A stretch of 64,000 nt of DNA, from positions 3,973-67,972 of the forward strand of contig QYAI01000014.1 in NCBI GenBank assembly GCA_003988855.1. Reading direction: 5' to 3'. The stretch is from Arachnopeziza araneosa. Taxonomy: Eukaryota > Ascomycota > Leotiomycetes > Helotiales > Arachnopezizaceae. The stretch's first letter is position 1. Every line of letters starts with the position of its first letter. A program made the translations under genes and the position numbers. Shown piece by piece: positions 21,186 through 32,072 of this stretch. The notes under the pieces are model-generated. The model searched no databases and was not told the origin of the DNA. It worked only from the letters and a program-made list of their open reading frames with translations.

Positions 21186-22341
21186 ATGGCATCAAGACCT
21201 ACCCGCTCCACCAGTGGTCAGCTCCCCAAAAGATTCCAAGATGAGGAAGTCGAAATACCTGCTGCTAAGCATCGTAGTACATCTGGCAATAGCATACCCA
21301 AATCTCGATCGGCTTCTATTGCATCTCAAGCTAGAGAATCACTTGTATCTTCCCCCCAACTGACAACGTCCGATATGCCCAAAGCGGCATCCAAAAAAAG
21401 AAATGGCCCAGGTCCTGGTCGCCCATCAAGAGTTCTTGCGTCAATTCGACCTGTTCGAACACCCAGTCCTTCTCATAGAACTATATCGAGTCGACCAAGC
21501 AGTACTACCCGTGTCCAGAGCCTTCGAAATGTCCCTTCTACGAGTCAATCAAAAGCCAAGAGATCGCCGACACCAGCTCCTGGGACTGTCTTCAAATCAA
21601 ACGCCCACGCTTCTCCACGCAAGAATGCTTCTGGAACGGCGGCCAAAATTCCTGCAACGCCCTCAATATCTCCTCGTATTCTTGTTCCATCACCTACTCC
21701 TTCGCCTCCACCTCGGAAAAGCACTCCTATCGAGCTTCCTGATGATATGAGCCAGGCTGTAGATGACCTTAGATTTACCATGAAGGACAGGAAGAGAGAC
21801 TTTGTTCCATTAGAAGATGTAAGTTTGTCTATCATACAACATAAGATTTTAACAAGGAAGACAGGACGACGCATGGGACGAAATGTCAGACGGCATGAAA
21901 ATCATCCTAGTAGATGAATTCGTTGAAATACTTGACGGCCTAGAAAGCGCCGCAAAGTTTTTATCACTCTCTGGTAACGAGCAAAAAGAATACCAAGCAA
22001 TCTGGGAACGGGAAATCCAGTACCAGAAAACAGAAGATAAGATAGTTAGAGCTGCTAACAAGGAGTCGAGCCAGATATTCAAGAATGGATTCATCTATGA
22101 TATCCCCGAGTACAATGCCATTCAAGATGACATGATTAAAAAGACCATGGCGCTCCCATCCCCCGCTTCTCATCATGTTACCAAAGACGATGTTGCTTGG
22201 GCGCTGGTTTTCGTGGAGCAAAGAACGATGAAGGGTGTGAAGCAGATTTGGATAAAAAAGAGGTTGGGGGGCCTTGTGGGTGCTCATCTTGGTCCGGTGA
22301 TTGAGAGAAATTGGGGTTACGATGCCAAACCAGAAGGTTAG
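21186..22341 (+). CDS. Uncharacterised protein, Ser/Pro-rich N-terminus and conserved-looking C-terminus
   Basis: Two exons (21186-21818, 21865-22341), 46-nt intron, 369 residues. Residues 1-185 are basic, Ser/Pro/Arg-rich and disordered, with many SP/TP sites typical of nuclear or cytoskeletal regulators under kinase control. From about residue 190 (PDDMSQAVDDLRFTMKDRKR) the composition becomes that of a folded, helical domain: MKIILVDEFVEILDGLE, IWEREIQYQKTEDKIVRAA, and a basic end WIKKRLGG. I do not recognise a family. Splicing is well supported because the exon-2 frame is open back to the acceptor and joins without a frameshift. Confidence 0.75.
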
Positions 22342-23052
22342 GAGTAGATTTGCGAGGACTTTGTTAGGGAGAAGGAGAGAAAGGCTGTCTTGTTGTAGGA
22401 TATTTGAGATTACAGCGCGCAGTCCTCCACTGTATGGCAAGAGGTCATAGAAAATTCAAGACGGAGAGGTTTACTCACTACCATTCTATGGGTTTCAAAA
22501 CAGCTTTCATACCGGCGATGCGAGGAATGCCTCTCACAGATGATCCCTGGGCAGAGAGATGATGAATTTGTCCTCGATTAACGGCCGATATTGTGCCCAT
22601 AGTACCCCTCATAAGTAGACTCAAAGCCGTGAAGACGGTAGATGTGCCACGCAGGACAGAATTGATGTCCACGGCCCTGATCTCAACGAGTGTAGCGATC
22701 AAGTTGTATGAGTCGGAGAAGTTGTATGAGTAGGAGAAGGTGTATGAGTAGGAGAAGTTGGATGAGTAGGAGAAGTAGGCCGACCAAATCTCTTTTTGGG
22801 GCAATCAGAACCGCCAGGAGCCCCGGCGGTTCAGAACCAAACCGTGAATTTTGCCGCAAATGGAAAGAGTTCCCAGTAAATGGCAACCAAACTCTAAACC
22901 AAACCAGACAGAAACACAAACACCAACTTTTGGTGACGACCTGGCCAACTTTCTCCTGTACCAACATACTTTGTCCTCGAGAAACTCCATTTTGGACGCG
23001 GTCATAGCGATTACGATAGAGGCAGTTCCAAATCAGGTTTAGCGTACCGGTC
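22342..23052. other. Intergenic upstream of EXO70
   Basis: About 710 bp with an 18-bp minisatellite in the middle. No gene recognised on either strand. Confidence 0.5.
22703..22774. repeat. 18-bp minisatellite, four copies
   Basis: Four direct copies of an 18-bp unit (22703-22720, 22721-22738, 22739-22756, 22757-22774) differ at one or two positions each. They lie about 280 bp upstream of the EXO70 start. Confidence 0.88.
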
Positions 23053-25216
23053 ATGGCGTCGCCTCGGGGTTCAATGTTGGTAGGGCGGTCAGCCTGGTCG
23101 CTACAATATCAAGAGTCCATGATGGCCCTTGGTTTGGGCTCAAGACAAGCAGCAGATGAGGAAGCGAGGGCGGAGGTCGAGGTAAGATACTAGGATTGCA
23201 AGAGACATGTCCTTCTGCACCAATTCGCGCTGAGATTCACGGCACAATGCTAAAATCTGTCTAGGTTCTCAACAGTAGGCTCGAGAAGACTCGAATCTTG
23301 AACACGAAATTATCTGCATCCCTTGCTCGATTAGAAGGAAATGGCAAAAACCTGGATGAGGCTATCGGTCCCATCAATAACGTTACCCAGAAACTGCAAG
23401 TTTTAAACACAAGTCAGTCCGTCAAATACTTACTCGGGAATATCGTTGACTGTTTCTAGACATCGATGGGGTCATGCAAGCAATTGAGAGGATCAGACAG
23501 CCTTCAGACACCAAGAGCAACGAAGAAGAGATTATCCGGAAAGGGTCAGTATCTAGACCTGCACAAGTAGGGTAAAGCTGACGGTCTTGCAGTCCAGAGA
23601 AGGCCGGCCTTTCGTCATTTCTCAGTTCTGTCAAGCGTGTGGACAAGGCACTGTCAGAGTTGAGACAAACAAACTTGAAGTCGAATCAACAAGCGATTAC
23701 AGATCTTACGAGACTGTTGAAATCTGCAAATTCGCAACTCGAGGTCCATTTCCAGAATCTACTGCAGGAGGAGTCGCAAACCCTGGAACCTCTACACTAT
23801 ATCACTAAAGACAAGCCATTTCCTACCATCTCTTCCGACAAGAAGACACGCCTGGGGCTGATTATCTCCTATATCTCTATAGCCAACAGACAGACTGGAG
23901 CTGCTGGAGATTCTCCCATGTTACAAGTGTATGCAAGCATACGAGGCCCATACCTATCAACTACGTTGCAGAATCTTGCAACAGCGACAGTGAACACACT
24001 GAGGAAAAAGTCCCCGGACTTGATATACAGACAGGGAACCAATGGTATGGGGACTTATGCTCGAGGCATGCAGTTTGCCTTCCTTGCCGAGTATGACAAC
24101 ATCTGTAATCTCTTCTCTCGTGAAGAGTGGGGAAAAGTATTCAACTTGACATGTCAGGGAGCTATAGCTGAGCTCACGAGAACACTTCGAGAGGTTAACA
24201 ACCATATCAAAGCAAATCTTACCACGGATTGCTACCTGGCCTACGAAATCATTGAAATCATGTCTAGTCTATCCGAGAACATGGAGAAGAGGACCGGAGA
24301 ACTGAAGCCATCTTTTGCGGCAGCCTTGAAACCTGTCCGGGAGACAGGTAAATCTTCACTGGCTGAACTCCTCGAGGGCACACGACGCGCAGTAGCTGCA
24401 CAACCAGCACTTCCCCTAGATGGCGCCACAGTGTCGATCACTACAGAAACAATGACTCGCCTCCAGACGATGGTTGATTTTCTTCGCCCTATCTCCAGCA
24501 TTATGATCTCCATCGGTGATAATGGATGGAAACTAACAGCGATGACCACCAATTCGTCCGATCAAATTCCCAGCTTGAAGTCCTTCGACGTGGGGGCTGA
24601 CGGTAAGCAGATCTTTGCTCATTACAGCATTGACACCATCGATTCTCTCCTTAGCGCACTGGATCAGAAAGCAAAACTGTTTTTTCCTGGTGCGAAGGGC
24701 AAACAATCGTACGGTGTTTTCATCTGCAACAATGCTGTGGTGGTGGATCGCATGATTCGAACCTCGGATTTACAGCCCCTACTCTCATCTCGTATGGCAG
24801 AGGTCGACAAATGGCGCAAAATAGGAGCGTCAGCCTATTCCGCTGCATGGAACGAACCATCCAAGCATCTTCTTGACGTGACATACACCAACCGCGGGTC
24901 GCAACGTCCGTCTTCCGGGTCCGCTGCTCCACTTGATTCCGCCGCTATCCTTAAAGGCATGAACTCTAAGGACAAAGATTCGATTAAGGAGAAATTCAGA
25001 CTCTTCAATACGGGCTTTGATGAGCTGGTTGCCAAGCATAAGAGCATGAGTATGGAGCGAGAAGTCCGAGAGATGTTAGCGAAACAGGTACAGCAGATTA
25101 TTGAGCCACTGTACGGTCGATTTTGGGATAAATATCACGAAGTTGATAAAGGCAAGGGGAAATACGTCAAGTATGACAAGGGCAGCCTTAGTGCGGTGTT
25201 TTTGAGCTTAGGATGA
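23053..25216 (+). CDS. EXO70: Exocyst subunit Exo70
   Basis: Four exons (23053-23181, 23265-23412, 23460-23544, 23593-25216) give 661 residues, the normal size. The N-terminal exons encode the conserved coiled coil (VLNSRLEKTRILNTKLSASL, then NIDGVMQAIERI). The large last exon is the helical-rod Exo70 domain. The end KYVKYDKGSLSAVF carries the basic patch that binds PI(4,5)P2 at the plasma membrane. Exo70 tethers secretory vesicles at growth sites with Sec3 and the other exocyst subunits and is a Rho/Cdc42 effector. The three introns are 83, 47 and 48 nt and all lie in the first quarter of the gene. Confidence 0.93.
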
Positions 25217-26239
25217 TTACTGATGATACCAATATTGCCTGTAGAAATAGTTGACATAACTTATGGAATATTATTTGTATTACATTGATAAAAACTTTCT
25301 TTTTAGAATTGTTTTAAATGTCGAGGTTAACATGCAACAATTAAAAGTGTTTGAAGGTCGGATTTAACACGCGACAATTAAAATGTTTAAATGTTAAAAT
25401 TAATATACGATGATTACAACTATAAGTTGTCGATCGTACTTTGAGACACTGATGTATTTGACTAGCAATTGTTTTTGTCAGTTGAGCAACTGTCTATAGA
25501 TAATCGCCAGTACCCTCATATCGCCTATAAGGAAGTCAAACATATCACCTGTTTCAAAATAATTTCCAGATCTTAACAAGTTTGCAACTTTGAGACCAAT
25601 TTCAAAATCAAAATCATTTACGAATTTGACAGCTGTTTACAATTCGAGTAAAGTTTTAGGGTCTCACAACATCAAATCGCGAGTGAGGGACGAATTGTGG
25701 AAGGGATAATTAGGTAATGAATTGTGTGAATACAAGACAATATTCTTTCGTTGTAATCAGATTTTCCATCACGTTCGCCCTCTTATGCGTGCCTGTCGTC
25801 ATGATATGAACTCCCGAGCCTATCCTTTCCCATATGCTAATGCGCGCAGAAAGCCAGACAAATTCCGCAAATGCCCAAAATCGCAACCTAAACTGATTGC
25901 ATGCTGGAAGAAGCAGACACAGCAAAGACATGCTTGCAGTCTGATGAAGAGTACTCCTGAAAGAGAACAGAGTCGAATGAGGGAAGCAGCCGGTCCTCGG
26001 GTATCGTTTCGCAGTGTGAGATGATCGGCGATGCTAATGGTGAGAGAAGTGCGAAATGTGGCTGATGTGCAAGTCAAATTGCGGGTGAGGAATCGACGAT
26101 AGAGCATTGAGCGCCCCGGCTGGACGTAGTCGATCTCGTTATCGTAAAAATACAAGGCAATGAATGATGTTTGAAGTAAGACTTGACGGGACCCGGTGGT
26201 TGTAGTCAGGTGGTTGAAGTTGATAGGTGACTGAGTTGA
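25217..26239. other. AT-rich intergenic stretch
   Basis: About 1 kb. The first 450 bp are very AT-rich, with loosely repeated phrases such as ACAATTAAAA (25337 and 25373 areas). This could be a decayed repeat, but no family is recognisable. No gene seen. Confidence 0.45.
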
Positions 26240-26413
26240 TCATAAACACGACGGACTCTCGTTACACCATCCACATAGTTCATGAGAACCGTATTCTTCG
26301 GCTTTACAGCAATAACCGCAGCAGTGGTTGACAAGTGGCGATGGAGTCGTCACGGCCATGCTGTTAACGGGTGCCGCGGGGAGCTCCACGTGAGTTGAGT
26401 GTGAGCAGCACAT
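26240..26413 (-). CDS. Candidate small cysteine-rich protein, 57 aa
   Basis: An ATG at 26413 opens a 57-codon frame with nine cysteines. The C-terminal half carries HCCGYCC and, 10 residues on, LCGWC, so two C-x2-C pairs lie in zinc-ribbon or disulfide-type spacing, followed by a final SC. A TATATA element lies 80-90 bp upstream on the same strand. There is no signal peptide, so a cytosolic zinc-binding or metallothionein-like role fits better than an effector. No family is recognised, and a frame this short can occur by chance. It stands alone in a gene-poor stretch. Confidence 0.35.
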   Translation of the reverse strand: MCCSHSTHVELPAAPVNSMAVTTPSPLVNHCCGYCCKAEEYGSHELCGWCNESPSCL

Positions 26414-26494
26414 AATGGTGTTTGTGATAATGGATGATATGTAGTCTCGTGAAATTAGACACAGTACGGGGTCGTATAGGCCCGAGGGAAGGCG

Positions 26495-26502
26495 TATATA
26501 AT
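26495..26502 (-). promoter_or_regulatory. TATA box for the cysteine-rich candidate
   Basis: TATATA with AT-rich flanks on the minus strand, 80-90 bp upstream of the ATG at 26413. Confidence 0.35.
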
Positions 26503-27681
26503 AAGGAAGCGAGCAAGCGGATATATATTCTTGAGGATGTCTGGGTTGCCGGCACGTTTCGGTGCTTATATGGACTGGCGATGATGATGTGCGGCCACTG
26601 ATAATTAAGTCTGGTACCGAGAAAGGAAGTTCGATAGGTAGATGCAGGCCGCTGTCAAGAATTTTGCTGGGTCCAGAAAAGATTTTATATGGCCAAGTGT
26701 CTCGGGAGGATCCGCAAGTGTGATGCATTCACAAAAAAAGGGGGGGCTAGTCTTGCGAAGCGCCCATCCCTTTTTATATGTCTCTGCCTGACTCAAACCT
26801 GGCAAAGGAGATATCTGGTGATCAGCGTACCCCACAGTCAACGAAAACCAATGAACGTGGCGCCCGTGACGGAATAAAATGAAATTAATATGATATATGT
26901 GCTCGCATTTCTGGTCTTGGCCCGAGCTGCAGGACCATGGACGGCCATTCTTAGACATGAGGAGGGGAAAGAAAGTGAGGCTGTATTCGGTGGATTGGAC
27001 TGGGCTGTCCCAGTCCAAGAAAAGGGCAAGACATGGCTCCCCACGCACCTGGATAAAAGTGCAGCGAGCCTTGGGGTGTCAGCACAGGCCTGAAAGTGAG
27101 AAGTTTTTGCTCACTTACCGTGCCTCCCCAAACCGGAAACAGCTGGTATCGGTCAGGTTGATCCTGTTGAGAATCTAAAGCTGACAACATAGCAAAACAT
27201 GTACTACCAGGCATGGTGGGATTATGATATCGTGATGCATATCTGCTCGTAAGGCGTTGGTTGTTGCTGACGTGCATCCACGCGTGACTGGCTCCCGTCT
27301 GCACCGTCAAGGATGCGAGAGAAACATCCCCTCTTTTTCGAAGATTCGACCGCGTGGATGCTGCAAGATGTGCCATCGAGCTTGACGACCTCTGAACGTC
27401 TCCTCCCCGTGGGCCAGTGTGGCTGTCGCTCACCCCCTTTCGAGCCGGTTGCACAGCTAATCAGACCAAAAACCATTGAACCTGCTCGATCATCATGTCT
27501 TGGAAAAGGGTGATCCAGAGTCTTGACACGCCAACGGTGGATGACAACCAGTCCACGTCCCCTTTGCTCGAGCCGCAGATATGAAGAACCTGGGCAGGCC
27601 TCTCCGTCCGTATTCGTGCTCTCGCAGAAGACCAAGGATCCAAGATGAGGGGAACCTGCAGACGGAGAGTGGAGATGCTGC

Positions 27682-27714
27682 TCTTCTTCTTCTTCTTCTT
27701 CTTCTTCTTCTTCT
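27682..27714. repeat. TTC microsatellite
   Basis: About 11 TTC triplets. In one reading direction it encodes poly-Glu, in the other poly-Leu, which explains the spurious open frames here. Confidence 0.85.
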
Positions 27715-28884
27715 GTGCTGTTCCTTCTCCTTCCCGAGCGGCACGGATCGTCGTCGTATCCAGAGAGTAGTGAAGGCGCGAGACATGATGGTGGACTGGG
27801 GAGATGCAAGTGCAGCAGCTTCTCAGCGGGTGTTTCACCCACTACGTTGGAAGCGACGCAAGAAAAAACTCGTTGTTCGTATTTCGGGATGCGTTTCTCC
27901 ATTCAGCCGGTCTTTGAATCGGTGTCCCATGCTGCCCGTTCTTTCGCTATGTTTCACTTGTTTCTCGTGTTGTGCATGCTTGCGCCAATCTGTTCGTTCC
28001 TTCAGCTGCTGTGTGACCCTCCTTCGTTGGTCGTGGGCAAATCGACGCCCAGCTTACCGTCGTCACCAATTCCTCGGGTCTGCCACACGCTGAATGAAGA
28101 AACATCGGGTACCGTTGGGATGTGCTGGTTGTCTGCTGAATTAATTACGGCCGGTGTTGCTTTCTCTGCTGCCACATATAAACCCTATCTTACTATCTCC
28201 CAGCCCTAAGTACATTATCAGTCTCGTCATTTTCAGTTGGAATTTGGAGTGCCCACAAAACCGCTCTCCGTCTCAGACTGGGCATTTCCGATAACGTCCT
28301 GAAGCCTGCAGCTGTTCCGCAGTCGGTCGAAAAGCGTCGTTCGTAGCGTCTTGCGTGTGGTGATGTTTCAGGCGTTAGCAGGGTCCGTCCCTCGCTGCCT
28401 CCCTCTTTTCTGCGTTGAACAAGATCAACAAGATGGTCAGGAACATCGGGCGAGGAAGCGGGGCGATCGGTATCCAAGATGGAAAGGCATACTCTCATGA
28501 TAATGTTATCTAGTGGGGAGAGGATTGCTGATGCCTTTCAAGTAGCCCGTCCCATGTCCTCCCCTTCCAGCTAAGTCCTTTGCAATTCCCAGCTTCCTTT
28601 TCTGTCGCAACAAGATCTGACCCTGGAGTGGCTCTAGGAGGCACTACGTTTCAACTCTCTACAGGAGAAGCAGAGGATTGTGGGCCAAGATCACTCGATT
28701 TCAACATGTCTTTGATCGTCCGAAGCAGATCTCAAGAAGAGAGTTCAGACCTAGTTGTACGAAATACCGCACCAATGGTTGTCTACAATATTGCATTACC
28801 CATTCAACCATCTGAGCAGTCATCATACGAACACCAAATTAACACCATGCTCGCAAATCCCATCCTAGATCCTAATCCGACTAT

Positions 28885-30521
28885 TCAGGCCAAAACCACT
28901 GTGAAGCTGCCATTCCTCTGATCTATCGATCCCAGACCATACCGACCAGTGCACAAACTAGCCATGATATGTTAGTTAATCTTGCCCATCTATGAAGCTG
29001 AACAACACCTACCTCCAGTTGAAATTACCAACCCAGCAATCTCTGCAGCCGCTGACAAAAATACGAAGCTCGTCATCAGACATTTCCGTTTGATTTGGCT
29101 CCGAAAGGACTTTTTCGGCAGCTGCCTCAAAGTGATTAACAGCGGCAAGCAAGTCAACGTGGGCTCTATCAATTGCTGCTTGCACGTTTACGTCTTCCCC
29201 ACAGGTCAATGGAATCAGGCTGTCAATGGCTCCTACTTTCTGCAGGGTATCAGTTCCGAAACTATCTCGACTCGCATTATGAGATGTACTTACGATCTCC
29301 TTTTTCAGTGAAAGTATGTCATTCGCACTGGAAATGATCTGAATTAGTCTTAATCCGAGAGAATCATAGTCTACGTGAGACTCACATGACGACAATGATG
29401 TTTGCTTCGTCACACAGCTTGATCAATGTGGGCTCTCGAGTTGTATGATACGGGCCTCGGATCTTGTGAGCAAATTCTATGACTCCTAAGCAAGCAGCAA
29501 CTGCACTGGTACCCATTCGCAGACTCCAATACTCCTCGACGGTTGGAATGTTTCCAGTTAGCTTGAATTGTTGTTCGGTCACTGTTGTGCTGATATAGAA
29601 TTTCAACTCCTCAAGGAAGGTTTTGCGCTGCTCTTTACACCAGTCAGCGATCTGAAGACAAGGATCTTTCGTTCCTCACCTGTGGTATAGGCGACCCTAA
29701 GCTCATCTCCGATGACCCGAAAGCTCTCAATGATAGGATGAGATGCTTTTGGTGGGTTGAGATTTGTTGTGTTGAGCCGTAAAGCGCTTTCGACTGCTAG
29801 TCTGAACTGCTCAGCAATTAAGACGAAGCTGTCGGCAATATGCCGTGAACTAGATACCCTCTTTTGAGGAGTGAAAAGGCCGAGACATGTCTCGAACGTT
29901 AATTTGAGTTGTGTGCCAATAGCTTTAATGCTATTGACGATACCGAATGATCTTTCTTCTGCGAGTCCCAGTGTTTTTTCGAGGAAAACGAGTGTCTCCT
30001 CTCGATATTTCTGTGCAGAGTCAAAGTTGTCCGCATGCTCGCCTGTGGGTTCATCAAGTTCGTCATCCCATAGGAATAACCAGATGGCAAGAAAACAAAC
30101 AATGCGAAGTTCGCTGAAATTGGCTTTTGGCCACCACTGCAATGCCCACGAGTTAGAAAGGGGGTTGTTTTTGAATCTACAAGACCCCTAGAAGCTGCAG
30201 GTCTTCTTGTGAAACCCTCTTCGAAGTGTCAACACCCAAGGTGTCACTCACATTGGAAGCGAAAAGAGCAAAGTCTGCCGCTTTGAGTTTGGCCAGTCTC
30301 TTCAGGTTTGGAACGAGACTGTGGGGTACTATCAGCCAGCTACGATTATGAAGACTGCAGAGGCTGTACCTTTCAAGTTTTTCATCGACCACCGGTACCA
30401 AGTCAAGGTAGTTTGGGTTTACTGGGCCCCTCCATTTCTCAAAGATAGGGTGCAGGTCTGGTATCACTACTGTCTGGCCACGAATGCTGCTCAACAGCTG
30501 TTCTCTTTTCTCAAAGCTCAT
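28885..30521 (-). CDS. Class I terpene cyclase (sesquiterpene synthase type)
   Basis: Six exons (30521-30252, 30136-29680, 29632-29386, 29327-29294, 29239-29013, 28957-28885) give 435 residues. The metal-binding motif is D114-D-E-L-D118 in IWLFLWDDELDEP. The NSE triad is N327, S331, E335 in ANDILSLKKEI. The C-terminal R417-Y418 pair (CTGRY) is present. WWPKANFSELRIV before the Asp motif is a terpene-synthase family-2 marker. All three catalytic elements are intact, so the enzyme should be active. The product (probably a C15 hydrocarbon or alcohol from farnesyl diphosphate) cannot be read from sequence. It is divergent from a P450 across a 1.55-kb promoter, the usual arrangement of small terpenoid clusters. 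The 3' exon was placed by the GNxxWS-xTGRY conservation and a CTAAC branch site. Confidence 0.93.
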
Positions 30522-31076
30522 GATGAATTTGTTTTCAGCAGCAGCACTATCACTCAGGCCAAGATGGATCCAGGTGGGAGGTTATGATATCATGAAGGGG
30601 GAAGATGAAGAATGGGATTCAGAGGCTATGCTTCTGGGCATCAGATCCAAATAGCTGGTAACCAGTAGCCCTCCCTCGTTTACCTCACCCGTGCCGTTCC
30701 TCCTTCCTGGCTTGATCTCCGAAATAGCATTCTGGCAGAAACCCCACTCCATTGTCATCGGGGTCGGCCCGCTTATTGTCCACCCCGTTTCTTGGCATCC
30801 ACGTTGGAGCAACGCAGACGGGCCTCGGGCAATGGTGAGGAAGCCACGCATCATCGTCCGTGTTGGTGACGGTTGGGAAGGACATGAGCATCGGATGATT
30901 GTGAGGAAGTTGCAGCTCTAGCACGGCCATCTCAGAAGTTGTCAACTGCCCTTCTGGGTGGGAGTGCATTGCAAGCGTGGATTGGCCTTGGGTAATCTCG
31001 GACTATGACCAAAATCGCCCCATTTACCAAGCATTCAGCATGAGTCGAGCGGTGCAGTGGTTTGTTGGTCGTGGCG

Positions 31077-31090
31077 CGGTAGCCGGACCG
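31077..31090. promoter_or_regulatory. CGG/CCG inverted triplets (Zn2Cys6-type site)
   Basis: CGG-TAG-CCG at 31077-31085 overlaps CGG-A-CCG at 31084-31090. Binuclear zinc-cluster activators bind inverted CGG triplets, and the position inside the shared promoter suits a cluster regulator. Local GC richness makes chance occurrence possible. Confidence 0.25.
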
Positions 31091-31569
31091 CCGATGCTTC
31101 GAAATCGCAAGTCGCGGTTCAAATTGCGCTGCATGATATCGACGGATTTGCAGGTGGAAAAGATGCAAGCGAAGCCAGCATTGGCATGCTCCTGGTCGCT
31201 TTGGGAGTTCCCAATGACCACGTCACTGGCGCTAGGTTGCGCCCTGCCCGGGACGGTCTCCACCTTTGGTTGGCCTGCCGACATGCTGCAGCATCCTATT
31301 CGCTGCGGGTGGACGTCCCCAAGAAACATCAACTTTTCCCGACAACAAGACGGTGCTGCAGGAGCCTTGAGAGTGCATACCTGGAAGGCTATCCATGCAA
31401 CTGCTGCCGATAAAAATCCTCATCCACCTCCGCCGATAAGGGCTGCTGGAAGCATTGCCTGCTCTGTGAAGGTAGGCGTGCTAGCCTGGACATGAGTACC
31501 GAACGTCCACCGGCATATTTCTATCACATTTGTCCCGGACCCGCCTGTGGGAATAGTCCTCCTTTGCTC

Positions 31570-31650
31570 CTCTATCTCTATCTATCTCTCTCTCTCTATC
31601 TCTCTCTCTCTCTCTATCTCTCTCTCTCCCTCTCTCCCTCCCTCTCTCCT
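31570..31650. repeat. CT/CTAT microsatellite
   Basis: About 80 bp of CT dinucleotides with interspersed CTAT, in the divergent promoter about 420 bp before the P450 start. Confidence 0.9.
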
Positions 31651-32072
31651 TGTCTTGACGTAGTTGAGGAGGAGACTTCATCCAACGAGCATGGATGGCA
31701 GTGCCACTCACGTCAGATCTCATCAACTCAGCATCCGGACTTAACTTTCGGCGCCATCGAGGCAAGGCATCGCACAGAAAGGCATCGGACGATTGGATAC
31801 GACTCTCTGCTTGTGTGCCCGACTTTGGCGACGGCCGCAGAAGAGCGAGGTGGGGGGGTCGTACATGTGCGGAGCATCTCCGTATCTTTACCGCTGTTTG
31901 ATTGCGGAGTAGCAGTTCCCGCTAGTCTTCCAATATCCGGACGCTCGGCGCTCCCGCACGCAGATGGAGAGTCAACAGAAGGCACGTCTTACCTCAGAAC
32001 TTGAGAATCCATGTAATCAATCGAGATCTCCATTTTCCACCAAACTTTGAACTCCCCCCTCCCCTTCCAAAA

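Larger units (their letters stand above)
26414..28884. other. 2.5-kb gene-poor interval
   Basis: No conserved gene was recognised. There is a TTC microsatellite at 27682-27714. A short plus-strand frame at 27949-28209 begins with a hydrophobic signal-like segment (MFHLFLVLCMLAPICSFL) and could encode an 86-residue secreted protein, but nothing else supports it. A TATA-like ACATATAAA lies near 28172. Confidence 0.4.
30522..32072. other. Divergent promoter between terpene cyclase and P450
   Basis: 1.55 kb between two divergent start codons. It holds a CT/CTAT microsatellite and CGG-type inverted triplets (listed separately). Several open frames exist on both strands, but they overlap each other and resemble nothing, so I treat the stretch as noncoding. 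Confidence 0.5.

Noticed and set aside
24750..24775. GATTCGAACC-like string resembling a tRNA T-loop
   Set aside because: It lies in the Exo70 coding exon and lacks the other tRNA arms.
27222..27902. 226-codon minus-strand frame with a poly-Glu run
   Set aside because: Length comes from a TTC microsatellite; the rest has no recognisable domain.
28580..28921. 113-codon plus-strand frame
   Set aside because: It overlaps the 3' exon of the terpene cyclase antisense, and the cyclase exon is supported by family conservation.
30977..31495. 172-codon plus-strand frame in the terpene promoter
   Set aside because: Overlaps several other open frames on both strands in GC-rich sequence, and no motif is visible.
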